Source: Mesorhizobium sp. Root552 (GTDB lineage: Bacteria > Pseudomonadota > Alphaproteobacteria > Rhizobiales > Rhizobiaceae). From it: a DNA stretch of 64,000 nt. Under the pieces are notes generated by a model, which was given only the letters and a program-made list of their open reading frames with translations, made no database searches and was not told where the DNA came from. Positions 37,850 through 46,306 of this stretch are shown here, one piece after another; position 1 is the stretch's first letter, and the number at the start of each line of letters is the position of its first letter. The position numbers and the translations under genes were made by a program. The DNA lies in NCBI RefSeq assembly GCF_001427285.1, contig NZ_LMFV01000004.1, positions 1 through 64,000 of the forward strand, in the 5' to 3' direction.

Positions 37850-39853
37850 TCAGACGGCGATCTTGCCGCCGCCCTGCCTGGTGATGACAACGACGCCCGG
37901 ACGCACCGGCATGTCCGGCTTGAAGTCCGGCCAGCGGGTCGAAAGGTCCTCGTAGTAGGACGGGCGGCCAAAGCCTTCCCACTCCTCGCCGCCATCGCCC
38001 GGATGCTGGACGGCGACAAAGGCGGTCTCGTCGTCCGGCGTGAACAGCGGGCCGCACATTTCCGCCCCGACAGGCACGCGGAAGAACAGCTTCGAGGTGG
38101 CGCGCGCCTCGCCTTCGGTATCCACCGCCCAAAGGCCGTCGGTGCGGCCGGTGTCCTTGGCGTTGTTGCCGTCGGTCGAGACCCACAGGCGGCCGGCTGA
38201 ATCGACGGCGCAGTTGTCCGGCATGCCGAACCAGCCATTGGCGGTGGTGGCGGTGGAGAAGGACGCGCCGACTTCGGCAACCGACGGGTCGCCGCATTTC
38301 AGGAGCACTTCCCACTTGCCCTTGGTGGCGGTGAAGTCGCCGCCGTCCTCGATGATCTCGATGATGTGGCCGAAGGCGTTCTTGGCGCGCGGATTGGCTG
38401 CGTCGACCTGATCGTCCTTGCGCTTGGTGTTGTTGGTCAGCATGACGTAGACCTTGCCGGTGACGCCGTTCGGCTGGATGTCCTCGGGGCGATCCATCTT
38501 GGTGGCGCCGAGCAGGTCGGCGGCGCGGCGGGTCTCGATCAGAACATCTGCCTGCGAAGAAAAGCCGTTTTCCGCCGTCAGCGGACCCTCGTTGAAGGTG
38601 AGCGGAAGCCATTCGACCGAACCGTCCTCGGCGAACTTGGCCGTATAGAGCGTGCCCTCGTCGAGCAGGTCCATGTTGGCGGCGCGGTCGTCCGGGTTGA
38701 ACTTGCCGGCGGTGACGAACTTGTAGACGTAGTCGAAGCGCTCATCGTCGCCGAGGTAGAAGACGACGCGGCCGTCCTTGGCGACGATCGATTCAGCACC
38801 TTCGTGCTTGAAGCGGCCAAGCGCGGTGCGCTTCTTCGGCGCGGAGGTCGGGTCGTTGACGTCAACCTCGACGATCCAGCCGAAGCGGTTGGCCTCGTTG
38901 GGCTCCTTGGCAAGGTCGAAACGGTCGTAGTGGGCGGCCCATTCGTAGGAGCCTTCCGGAATGCCTAGGCGCTTGTAGTTGCTTGCTTCCTTGTGATCGG
39001 CGGGCAATTCGCCCGAGAAATAGCCGTGGATGTTTTCCTCGGCCATGACGTAGGTGCCCCAAGGGGTCACGCCGCCGGCGCAGTTGTTGATGGTGCCGAA
39101 CACCTTCAGGCCGGACGGATCGGCGCTGGTCTTGACGCGGTCGCTACCGGCGACGGGGCCGGAAAGCTGCATTTCGGTGTTGGCGGTGATGCGGCGGTTC
39201 AACTTGCCGTCGCGAACGACCTGCCACTTGCCGCCGTCCTTCCTGATCTCGACGATGGTGCCGCCGTGCGCGGCGATCTCGATATCGACCTGCTCCTTGC
39301 TGAGAGCCGCCTGCTCCAGCACCTTCTTGCCTTCCTTCTCGCCAACCGTGACGATGCCGGGGAACATCAGATGCGGGTTGGTGTATTCGTGGTTGACGAC
39401 GAGGAGGCCGTGCTCGGACGAGCCTTCCAGCGGGATGAAGCCGACATAGTCGTTGTTGTAGCCGAACTGCCTGGCCTGGGCTTCGGCGTTCTGCTTTGCG
39501 GGATCGAACTCGGGCGCATCGGCAAACAGCGGATCGCCCCAGCGCAGCAAAACGTCGGCATCGTAGCCGGCGGCGACATGGTGCCTGTCATCGATGCCGA
39601 CCTCGACTTCATCGAAGGTGAAGGCGGACGCGCCGGCGGCACGCGCCTTTTCAGCGGTCAGGAGCGCCAGCGGGCTGACGGTCGCGGCAATCGCGGAAAC
39701 CGCAAGCGAGCCTTTCAGGAAACCGCGGCGCGAAAAGCGGGCGGCAATGATCTCGCCCATGGTGCGGTTGTCGGTGGGATTGGTGCCCGGCCCGTCGTTT
39801 TCCTCAAGCAGGCTGGTGCGGAATTGCGCCTCGTGCGCCGTCTGTCCGGTCAT
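37850..39853 (-). CDS. PhoX-family (DUF839) Tat-exported protein, alkaline-phosphatase-like
   Basis: A 667-residue periplasmic protein. The Tat signal SRRGFLKGSLAVSAIAATVSPLALL lies at about residues 41-65, after a soluble leader, as in PhoX proteins. The mature part shows the DUF839 beta-propeller patterns (GLLVVNHEYTNP, NCAGGVTPWGTYVMAEEN, GRFKHEGAESIVAKDGRVVFYLGDD, FGRPSYYEDLSTRWPDF). PhoX enzymes use Ca2+ and Fe3+ to hydrolyse phosphate esters. The ATG at 39853 has GAGGA upstream. No Pho box could be identified with confidence. Confidence 0.87.
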   Translation of the reverse strand: MTGQTAHEAQFRTSLLEENDGPGTNPTDNRTMGEIIAARFSRRGFLKGSLAVSAIAATVSPLALLTAEKARAAGASAFTFDEVEVGIDDRHHVAAGYDADVLLRWGDPLFADAPEFDPAKQNAEAQARQFGYNNDYVGFIPLEGSSEHGLLVVNHEYTNPHLMFPGIVTVGEKEGKKVLEQAALSKEQVDIEIAAHGGTIVEIRKDGGKWQVVRDGKLNRRITANTEMQLSGPVAGSDRVKTSADPSGLKVFGTINNCAGGVTPWGTYVMAEENIHGYFSGELPADHKEASNYKRLGIPEGSYEWAAHYDRFDLAKEPNEANRFGWIVEVDVNDPTSAPKKRTALGRFKHEGAESIVAKDGRVVFYLGDDERFDYVYKFVTAGKFNPDDRAANMDLLDEGTLYTAKFAEDGSVEWLPLTFNEGPLTAENGFSSQADVLIETRRAADLLGATKMDRPEDIQPNGVTGKVYVMLTNNTKRKDDQVDAANPRAKNAFGHIIEIIEDGGDFTATKGKWEVLLKCGDPSVAEVGASFSTATTANGWFGMPDNCAVDSAGRLWVSTDGNNAKDTGRTDGLWAVDTEGEARATSKLFFRVPVGAEMCGPLFTPDDETAFVAVQHPGDGGEEWEGFGRPSYYEDLSTRWPDFKPDMPVRPGVVVITRQGGGKIAV

Positions 39854-40040
39854 GGCTTGTCCTCTGGCTTTCAAATTGGCTGGAACACTACAGTGGCGAA
39901 CCGGTAACGGCGGCGGATCACAGTTTCATGACCAGCGAACCAAAAATCGGCTGTCCCCACAAGCCAAATGGGCGGTGACTTGACCGCGCCATGCGGTTCA
40001 GAAACAACGCCTTGAAGTGCCATTCTGGGGGAAACGAGCC

Positions 40041-40379
40041 ATGAGTGCGTTGGGAATGTTCCTGCTCGGTCTGTCGACCGCGATATTCCTGCTGGCGGCT
40101 ACGGTTGCGAAATACTGGGCATTGGGGCCAAGCCTCGGCAAGCTCGTGCTGACGCTCATCCTGTATTCGCTCGGCAACCTGATCATGCTGAAGCTGATCA
40201 AGGAGTTCGGCATGTCGATTTCATTTTCGCTGTCGGCAGCGATCCAGCTTGTCGCGGTCAATGTCGTTGCGCTGGCCTTTTTCAGCGAGCGCGTGACCTC
40301 GTTGCAGGCGGCAGGCATCGCACTGGCAATCGTGGCGGTGGCGCTGATCACGCTCGGGCCCTATTTCCAGGGCCGATGA
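40041..40379 (+). CDS. Small multidrug-resistance-like membrane protein
   Basis: A 112-residue protein with four membrane segments, the size of SMR/EmrE-type transporters. Segments lie at about 3-22, 28-50, 58-78 and 86-106. The conserved early glutamate of EmrE is not clear here, so it may be an SMR-related protein with another role. An ATG at 40041 with GGGGGAAACGAG upstream is preferred over 40017. It precedes the PAP2 gene on the same strand by 19 bp. Confidence 0.68.
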   Translation: MSALGMFLLGLSTAIFLLAATVAKYWALGPSLGKLVLTLILYSLGNLIMLKLIKEFGMSISFSLSAAIQLVAVNVVALAFFSERVTSLQAAGIALAIVAVALITLGPYFQGR

Positions 40380-40398
40380 TGGGCATGGAAACGGCAGC

Positions 40399-41097
40399 AT
40401 GAACGGGATAGCGGCGGTTCTCAAACGAGTGGAATTTCCGATGCTGCTCGCCGGCATCATCATTGCCGGCGGCATGTGGGGATTTCTCGAACTGATGGAG
40501 GTGGCGCGCGACACGTCGCCCCATTCGCTGGATAGTGAAATCCTGCTCTTCTTCCGCGTGCCCGGCCACCCCGAAATGCCGATAGGCCCCGCATGGCTGC
40601 AGGGCGCGATGCGCGACATCACGGCGCTCGGGAGCGCCAGCGTGCTGACATTGATCACGGCGGCTGCCGCAATCTACCTGTTCCTGATCAAGCGACCCGC
40701 GACTGCCCTGTTCGTGATCGCCTCGATTGCCAGCGGGCAGATGCTCTCAAGCCTGCTCAAGGCAGGCGTCGACCGGCCACGCCCGGAACTTGTCTCGCAC
40801 CTGGCACAGGAAACCTCGCTGTCTTTTCCAAGCGGCCACGCCATGATCTCGGCCCTCGTCTTCCTGACGCTCGGAGCGCTTGTGAGCCGCGTGGTGCACG
40901 GGCGGACGACGAAGATCTACGTGCTGTCGCTGGCGGTCTTCATCACGCTTCTGGTCGGCGTCTCGCGCATCTATCTCGGCGTGCACTGGCCTTCCGACGT
41001 GCTGGCAGGCTGGTGTGCGGGCTTCGCCTGGGCCATGCTGTGGTGGCTGGCGGCGCGCCTGTTGCAGCGGCGGGGCGAGCCTGAGATCGACGAGTAG
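40399..41097 (+). CDS. PAP2-family phosphatase
   Basis: A 232-residue inner-membrane phosphatase with six membrane segments. All three catalytic motifs are visible: KAGVDRPRPEL, SFPSGHAM, and RIYLGVHWPSDVLAG. The substrate could be phosphatidic acid, undecaprenyl diphosphate or a lipid A phosphate; this cannot be settled from sequence. It follows the SMR-like gene and is followed by an A/T-rich promoter region. Confidence 0.92.
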   Translation: MNGIAAVLKRVEFPMLLAGIIIAGGMWGFLELMEVARDTSPHSLDSEILLFFRVPGHPEMPIGPAWLQGAMRDITALGSASVLTLITAAAAIYLFLIKRPATALFVIASIASGQMLSSLLKAGVDRPRPELVSHLAQETSLSFPSGHAMISALVFLTLGALVSRVVHGRTTKIYVLSLAVFITLLVGVSRIYLGVHWPSDVLAGWCAGFAWAMLWWLAARLLQRRGEPEIDE

Positions 41098-41104
41098 CTA
41101 TAAC

Positions 41105-41162
41105 GTATCATATATCCATACTTATGTTTGACACATCACTATGACTGTATCATATATGCATA
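41105..41162 (+). promoter_or_regulatory. Promoter with repeated operator before the XRE gene
   Basis: GTATCATATATCCATA at 41105-41120 recurs as GTATCATATATGCATA at 41147-41162, 42 bp apart, about four helical turns. TTGACA (41128-41133) with a CATATATG-type -10 about 17 bp later places the second repeat over the promoter. This suggests autorepression by the XRE protein that follows. The stretch is much richer in A/T than its surroundings. Confidence 0.6.
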
Positions 41163-41190
41163 TTGCAGACTTAGACGGGAGGTCTGACCG

Positions 41191-41439
41191 GTGATCACAG
41201 CAGCGCAGATGCGCGCGGCGCGGGCACTGGCCGGAATCGACCAGAAGACGCTCGCCGAACGGGCCGGGGTTTCGCTGCCCACCATCCAGAGGATGGAAGC
41301 CAGCGAAGGCGTGGTGCGCGGCGTGGTGGACACGCTGATGAAGGTCATCCAGGCGCTCGACGAGGCAGGGGTGGAGCTGATCGGCGAGAACCAGGCCAGC
41401 GAGCGCGGCGGCCGGGGCGTGCGCCTCAAGAACCGCTAA
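41191..41439 (+). CDS. Small XRE-family transcriptional regulator
   Basis: An 82-residue protein that is almost entirely one helix-turn-helix domain (AQMRAARALAGIDQKTLAERAGVSLPTIQRMEASEG, about 5-40). The basic tail ends RGVRLKNR. The start is a GTG at 41191 with GGGAGG upstream. Such proteins often sit beside transporters or act as antitoxins; no toxin gene is adjacent. Here it precedes the SulP transporter, which may share its control. Confidence 0.82.
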   Translation: MITAAQMRAARALAGIDQKTLAERAGVSLPTIQRMEASEGVVRGVVDTLMKVIQALDEAGVELIGENQASERGGRGVRLKNR

Positions 41440-41553
41440 GCCTTTCGGCCCCGGCCTTCCGGATTGGGTCTGCGCAAAGCCGCGACAACGGCCGCCGACG
41501 TTTCTCGAAAAATGCCGACGATGCCGCTGTCTTCGAGGTTTGAAGGCAGACCG

Positions 41554-43248
41554 ATGGACCAGACGAGCCGGCACAGGGCCGCGAGCTTTTCCGAACTCTA
41601 CACGCCCAAGCTGGTGACGGTGCTGCGCGAAGGCTACCACCTTGCCCAGTTCAAGGCGGATGCGATTGCCGGCCTGACGGTCGCCATCGTGGCGCTGCCG
41701 CTATCGATGGCTATTGCCATTGCGTCCGGCGTCGGGCCGGAAAAGGGCCTGTTCACGGCCATCGTCGGCGGGTTTCTCGTTTCTCTGCTTGGCGGCAGCC
41801 GCTTCCAGATCGGGGGACCGGCCGGCGCTTTCATCGTGCTGGTGGCCGCGACAGTGGACCGCCACGGCGTCGATGGGCTGATCCTCGCCACCATGCTGTC
41901 CGGCCTGATGATGGTAGCGGCCGGGTATCTGAGGCTCGGCACCTACATCAAGTTCATCCCCTATCCCGTGACGGTGGGCTTTACCGCCGGCATTGCGGTC
42001 ATCATCTTCGCCAGCCAGTTGCACGACCTGTTCGGCCTGACGCTGGTAGAGAAGGAGCCGGGCGACCTGATCCCGAAGCTGATGGTGCTAGCGAAGGCAC
42101 TGCCCAGCCTTAACCCCTCAGCCCTGGGGATCGCGGTGCTGACGGGCGCGATCATCGTCGGATTGAAGAAATGGCGGCCGACATGGCCGGGCATGCTGAT
42201 CGCAGTGGCGGCCGGCTCGCTGGTGGCGGCGCTTGGCGGGCTCGACGTCGAAACCATCGGCACGCGCTTCGGCGGCATCCCTTCGATGCTGCCGGAACCG
42301 TCGCTGCCCGCCTTCGATACGGCCAAGATCGTGGCCGTGCTGCCGGACGCAATTTCCTTCACATTGCTTGGAGCGATTGAATCGCTTTTGTCGGCAGTGG
42401 TGGCGGATGGCATGACCGGACGCCGCCATCGCTCGAATTGCGAACTGGTGGCGCAAGGGGCGGCCAATATCGGCTCAGCGCTGTTTGGCGGCATCTGCGT
42501 GACAGGCACCATCGCGCGTACGGCGACCAATGTGCGGGCCGGCGCACACGGCCCGGTCTCCGGCATGCTGCATTCGGCCTTCCTGCTTTTGTTCATGCTT
42601 CTGGCGGCGCCGCTGGCCAGCTACATTCCGCTGGCAGCCCTTGCCGGCGTGCTGGCAGTCGTCGCCTGGAACATGATCGAGCGGCCGGCGTTCCGGGCGC
42701 TGCTGGCTTCCTCGCGCGGCGATGCGGCGGTGCTGCTTGCCACCTTCGGCCTGGTGATCTTCCGCGACCTGACAACCGGCATCGTCGTCGGCTTTGCGCT
42801 GGGAGCGCTTTTGTTCATCGGGCGCATGGCGCGGCAAGTGGAGGTGGAGGCGCATACGCCGCTTCTGGTCGACGATGTCGCCGACGACACGAACGGCGAG
42901 CGCAAGGCCTACGATGCGGCAAGCGCAACCGACCCCGATACCGTCGTCTACCGGATCTCAGGCGCTTTCTTCTTCGGCGCGGCGGCAACGGTGGGTTCGG
43001 TGCTCGACCGCATCGCCGACCAGCGGCGCACCTTCATCCTCGATTGCTCGGCGGTGCCGTTCCTCGATTCCACCGCGGCGAACGTCATCGAGGGTGCTGC
43101 GCGCAAGGCGAGGAAGGCCGGCGTGCGCTTCTACATTACCGGAGCCTCGCCGCAGGTACGGCGCATGCTGATCACGCATGGGGTGAAGCGGCCGCTGGTG
43201 CGCTTTGCGGCGTCGGTCAAGGACGTTGCGCCCGCGCCGGCAGAATAG
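41554..43248 (+). CDS. SulP-family anion transporter with STAS domain
   Basis: A 564-residue inner-membrane transporter. Residues about 30-400 carry 10-12 membrane segments (LTVAIVALPLSMAIAIASGVGPEKGLFTAIVGGF, GGPAGAFIVLV). The C-terminal STAS domain is at about 450-555 (FILDCSAVPFLDSTAANVIEGAARKARKAG). Substrate may be sulfate, bicarbonate or another anion. A longer frame begins at 41464; ATG 41554 gives the usual family length, but the start is uncertain. Its 3' end overlaps the converging YiiX-like gene by 32 bp. Confidence 0.88.
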   Translation: MDQTSRHRAASFSELYTPKLVTVLREGYHLAQFKADAIAGLTVAIVALPLSMAIAIASGVGPEKGLFTAIVGGFLVSLLGGSRFQIGGPAGAFIVLVAATVDRHGVDGLILATMLSGLMMVAAGYLRLGTYIKFIPYPVTVGFTAGIAVIIFASQLHDLFGLTLVEKEPGDLIPKLMVLAKALPSLNPSALGIAVLTGAIIVGLKKWRPTWPGMLIAVAAGSLVAALGGLDVETIGTRFGGIPSMLPEPSLPAFDTAKIVAVLPDAISFTLLGAIESLLSAVVADGMTGRRHRSNCELVAQGAANIGSALFGGICVTGTIARTATNVRAGAHGPVSGMLHSAFLLLFMLLAAPLASYIPLAALAGVLAVVAWNMIERPAFRALLASSRGDAAVLLATFGLVIFRDLTTGIVVGFALGALLFIGRMARQVEVEAHTPLLVDDVADDTNGERKAYDAASATDPDTVVYRISGAFFFGAAATVGSVLDRIADQRRTFILDCSAVPFLDSTAANVIEGAARKARKAGVRFYITGASPQVRRMLITHGVKRPLVRFAASVKDVAPAPAE

Positions 43249-44029
43249 AGTTGGGCGTTTCCCCCCAGACTACAGCCTTGTAGTCGAAACCATATTCCAG
43301 CGTCGGCTTGACGATGCGGAAATAGGGCGAGAGGTCGAAATCGCGCGGCGTGTAGAGCGAGTAGTGGCGTATGTGCAGGATTTCCCGGCGCGAATACTTC
43401 GATTGCGCCGAGGCACGGCCGGGCGCAAGCGTGATTTCCGGCAGGATCGGATAGCGGATCTCGCCATAGGCCTGTGCGATCAGGGTCGAGCAGATGGCGC
43501 GGGTGGGGTCGCCGGAGCCGAAGGCGAGCAAGCGGCGGCGCCAACGGACCGGCACCGGCGGCGTCGGGAAGAAATAGCGCAGCATGTCGAAGATGTTCTT
43601 GAGGTCATAGCGCAGGCCGAGCTTGCCGATCATGAAAGAGACGACATGGTCGCGATCTTCCGGCGACAGGCCGCTCGCACGGCAGATGCGGGTGTTGTAG
43701 GTGCGATAGTTCGACAAAGGCACCGCCACGCAGCCCTCGCCTATGGTGACCTCGATGAGGCGCGGCCGTTCCGAGCCGTCCGCCGGTTCCGGCAAAGCAT
43801 CGCCGACATAGAGCGCGGCATGGGACCAGGTGGACTGGGTGAGATACTTGATTGCCGCCGAAATCTTCTGGTTGCCTTCTACGAGCAGGATGTCGCCGGG
43901 CTCCAGCGTGCGGCGCAAGGTGTTCGGATCGGACGGCGTGTAAGGCTCGTAGCCCGAGGATTCCGCTTGCAAGCGGCCCGCGAGCCAGCGGCCAAGCTTG
44001 TCGAGAAAGGTTTCGGCAGGTGCGGTCAT
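43217..44029 (-). CDS. YiiX/YebB-like NlpC/P60-family cysteine hydrolase
   Basis: A 270-residue protein of the circularly permuted NlpC/P60 (YiiX) group. The LEPGDILLVEGNQKISAAIKYLTQSTWSHAALYVGD part holds the catalytic His, and AICSTLIAQAYGE (about residue 190) holds the likely catalytic Cys. No signal peptide is evident, although relatives are often envelope-associated. Substrate unknown, possibly a lipid or peptide amide. It converges on, and overlaps, the SulP gene. Confidence 0.8.
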   Translation of the reverse strand: MTAPAETFLDKLGRWLAGRLQAESSGYEPYTPSDPNTLRRTLEPGDILLVEGNQKISAAIKYLTQSTWSHAALYVGDALPEPADGSERPRLIEVTIGEGCVAVPLSNYRTYNTRICRASGLSPEDRDHVVSFMIGKLGLRYDLKNIFDMLRYFFPTPPVPVRWRRRLLAFGSGDPTRAICSTLIAQAYGEIRYPILPEITLAPGRASAQSKYSRREILHIRHYSLYTPRDFDLSPYFRIVKPTLEYGFDYKAVVWGETPNSILPARAQRP

Positions 44030-44077
44030 GGCGTCAGCGAACCTCCGGCCGTGGCATCCGGCTGCCTATGAGATGCC

Positions 44078-44554
44078 TCATCGCAGCACACGTTCCGGAA
44101 AACCGTTCAACGCCAGCGAAGCATTGGAATAGCGCAGTTCACCGGTGACCTCCTCGCCCAGCCATCGCGGCAAAAGGGCATCGGCCACCTTGTCGGCGGT
44201 TTCGAGTTCGGCAACGACGAGGCCATCGAGCTCGCCGTTGAAGACATCGACCTCGTAAAGATAGTTCTCGTGCCGGACATGATGGCGCGTCTTGCGGATC
44301 ACCGTGCCTATGGCAAAGGCCAGCATCTCGCGGGCATCGGCCAGCGGGACGGGATATTCGAACTCATCGCGCTGCTGGAGGTCGCTGCCGAACTTCAGCG
44401 TCAGCTTGGCGCTCCCGCCGTTGGAGATGCGCACCCGGATGGAGCGCTCGGAGGAGATGGCCAGGTAAAACTGGACGATGGCGATGCTGTCCTCGACGGC
44501 ATCGCGCCACGCGGCATCCTTCACCAGAAACTTGCGTTCGACTTCCTTGGCCAT
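44078..44554 (-). CDS. CYTH-domain protein, inorganic triphosphatase-like
   Basis: A 158-residue single-domain CYTH protein. The family motif ExExK appears as EVERKFLV right after the start, and the acid/base-rich tunnel strands follow (SIRVRISNGGSAKLTLKF, YEVDVFNGELDGLVVAELE). Such proteins hydrolyse inorganic triphosphate or act as adenylate cyclases; the short bacterial form is usually a triphosphatase. The ATG at 44554 is used because it puts EVERKF at the N-terminus. It is divergent from the CecR-type gene, across the palindrome at 44625-44646. Confidence 0.88.
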   Translation of the reverse strand: MAKEVERKFLVKDAAWRDAVEDSIAIVQFYLAISSERSIRVRISNGGSAKLTLKFGSDLQQRDEFEYPVPLADAREMLAFAIGTVIRKTRHHVRHENYLYEVDVFNGELDGLVVAELETADKVADALLPRWLGEEVTGELRYSNASLALNGFPERVLR

Positions 44555-44624
44555 GGCCGGGACTAAAGCCTGTGAACCAATGCAAATCAACCTGCTCGCA
44601 GTTGGTTAGGCTGGTGAAATTGAC

Positions 44625-44646
44625 TTTAATCAATCGATTGATTAAA
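44625..44646. promoter_or_regulatory. Perfect 22-bp palindromic operator
   Basis: TTTAATCAATC joined directly to GATTGATTAAA: a perfect 11-bp inverted repeat with no spacer, 8 bp before the TetR-family start. This is the expected binding site of the CecR-like repressor, controlling the 44655-48362 operon and perhaps the divergent CYTH gene. Confidence 0.8.
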
Positions 44647-44654
44647 TCGCCGAT

Positions 44655-45356
44655 ATGTTGCGAGCACGGATGGAGAAGACAGCTGAACACGGTGCGGTTT
44701 CGACCGCAGCCGACGAAACGCGCGCGGCGCTCATCCAGGCGGCATTGAAGCTGTTCGGGCGGCAAGGCTTCGAGGGCACTTCGACGCGCGAGATCGCGGC
44801 GCTCGCCAAGGCCAATATCGGCTCCATCGCCTATCATTTCGGTGGCAAGGAAGGCCTGCATGCAGCGACTGCCGACCATATCGTCGGGACGATCCAGCAA
44901 GTCGCTTCACAGACCCTCGGCAATGTGCACACGGCGGCGAACGGCCGGCCCGACCCGGAGGCCGCGCAAGCGCTGATGTTCGCGACGCTGGAGCGCATGG
45001 TCGGCTTTTTCGTGGTGAGCCCGGAGGCCGGCGACATCGCCCGGTTCATGCTGCGCGAGACCTCGCAGCCGACCAATGCGCTGGACCGCATCTATCGCGG
45101 CGTGTTCGAGCCGTTGCACAAGCGGCTTTGCCTGATCTGGGAGCAGGCGACGGGCGAACCGGCCGAAAGCGAGCGCACGCGGCTTACGGTTTTCACGCTG
45201 ATCGGCCAGGTGGTCTATTTCCGCATTGGCCGGGAAGTCGTGTTGAAACGCATGGGCTGGGACGGCATCGGCGACAAGGAGGCCGGTCAGGTGCTTGGCA
45301 CAATCAGCGTCAATCTCAGCGCCCTCCTGGCGGCGCGAAAGGATGCGAACAAATGA
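44655..45356 (+). CDS. TetR/CecR-family transcriptional regulator
   Basis: A 233-residue repressor. The helix-turn-helix is at about 22-65 (RAALIQAALKLFGRQGFEGTSTREIAALAKANIGSIAYHFGGKEGL), and the C-terminal ligand domain (about 90-225) matches the CecR (YbiH) type. In E. coli, ybiH controls ybhGFSR, a matching HlyD/ABC exporter, and the gene order here is the same. The assigned ATG at 44655 lies 8 bp after the operator and has no clear ribosome-binding site; ATG 44670 is an alternative. It overlaps the next gene by ATGA. Confidence 0.9.
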   Translation: MLRARMEKTAEHGAVSTAADETRAALIQAALKLFGRQGFEGTSTREIAALAKANIGSIAYHFGGKEGLHAATADHIVGTIQQVASQTLGNVHTAANGRPDPEAAQALMFATLERMVGFFVVSPEAGDIARFMLRETSQPTNALDRIYRGVFEPLHKRLCLIWEQATGEPAESERTRLTVFTLIGQVVYFRIGREVVLKRMGWDGIGDKEAGQVLGTISVNLSALLAARKDANK

Positions 45357-46306
45357 GCCTTTTCTGCTACGTCCCGCTGGCCATGCAGTTGTTCTCCGCC
45401 TGTTCAGCGCCGCCATCGCTGGCTGTCGGTTATGTCGAGGGCGACTATGTGCTGCTTGCCCCGATCGAGGTGGCGCAGGTCAAGGACATCAACGTCAAGC
45501 GCGGCGACCGGGTAAAGCCCGGCATGCCGCTTGTAACGCTGGAAAGCGCGGACGCGCAGATTGCCGTCGCGCAGGCCGAGGCAGCGCTGGCGCAGGCCGA
45601 AGCGGAGCTTGCCAATCTCCAGGTCGGCAAGCGGCCGGAAGAGATCGCGGTGCTGGAGGCTGCGGTGCGCTCGGCCAATGCCCAAGCCGATGAGGCAAGC
45701 CGCGTGCTCGACCGGACCAAGGACCTCGCCAAGCGCGGCATCGCTACGCAGGCGCAACTCGACGAGGCCAATACCGCGGTCGAAGTGGCGCAGGCGCAGA
45801 TCGGGCAGAGCGAGGCCAATCTCGCGGTGGCAGGCCTGCCGGCGCGGGCCGAGGAGATCAAGGCGGCGAGCGGCCAGGTCAAGCAGGCGCAAGCGGAACT
45901 TGAACAGGCAAAATGGCGGCTGTCGAAGCGTTTGCTGACGGCGCCCTCGCCCGGCCGGGTCGATGATGTCATCCGCAACCCCGGCGATACTGCCGGCCCT
46001 GCGGCGCCGGTGGTTTCCATCCTGCCGGACGGGGCGGTGAAGCTTACGGTCTATGTGCCGCAAGATGCGTTTTCCTCGATCAAGGTCGGCTCGCAGCTTT
46101 CCGTCACCTGCGACGGCTGCGCTGACGACCTCAAGGCGCGGGTGAGCTATGTGTCGCCCGATCCCGAATTCACGCCGCCGGTCATCTATTCGCTCGATAA
46201 CCGGCAGAAGCTGGTCTACCTCGTCGAAGCCCGCCCGGAAGGCGATGCGACGAGGCTGCAGCCCGGCCAGATCGTCGATGTCGGCCTGGTGGACCCCGAC
46301 CAATGA
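45353..46306 (+). CDS. HlyD-family membrane-fusion protein, YbhG-like
   Basis: A 317-residue periplasmic adaptor. The N-terminus (LAMQLFSAC) looks like a signal sequence with a possible lipobox cysteine at residue 17. A biotinyl-lipoyl-like half-motif follows (VEGDYVLLAPIEVAQVKDINVKRGDRVKPGMPLVTLES). The centre is a long coiled coil of A/Q/E repeats (about 55-185), and the beta-barrel part ends the protein. It works with the two following ABC genes to export an unknown compound across the envelope. Confidence 0.9.
   Translation: MSLFCYVPLAMQLFSACSAPPSLAVGYVEGDYVLLAPIEVAQVKDINVKRGDRVKPGMPLVTLESADAQIAVAQAEAALAQAEAELANLQVGKRPEEIAVLEAAVRSANAQADEASRVLDRTKDLAKRGIATQAQLDEANTAVEVAQAQIGQSEANLAVAGLPARAEEIKAASGQVKQAQAELEQAKWRLSKRLLTAPSPGRVDDVIRNPGDTAGPAAPVVSILPDGAVKLTVYVPQDAFSSIKVGSQLSVTCDGCADDLKARVSYVSPDPEFTPPVIYSLDNRQKLVYLVEARPEGDATRLQPGQIVDVGLVDPDQ

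Noticed and set aside
45128-46306. HlyD gene starting at 45128 inside the TetR gene
   Set aside because: The upstream 75 codons overlap the regulator in another frame; ATG at 45353 with an ATGA overlap is the usual operon start.
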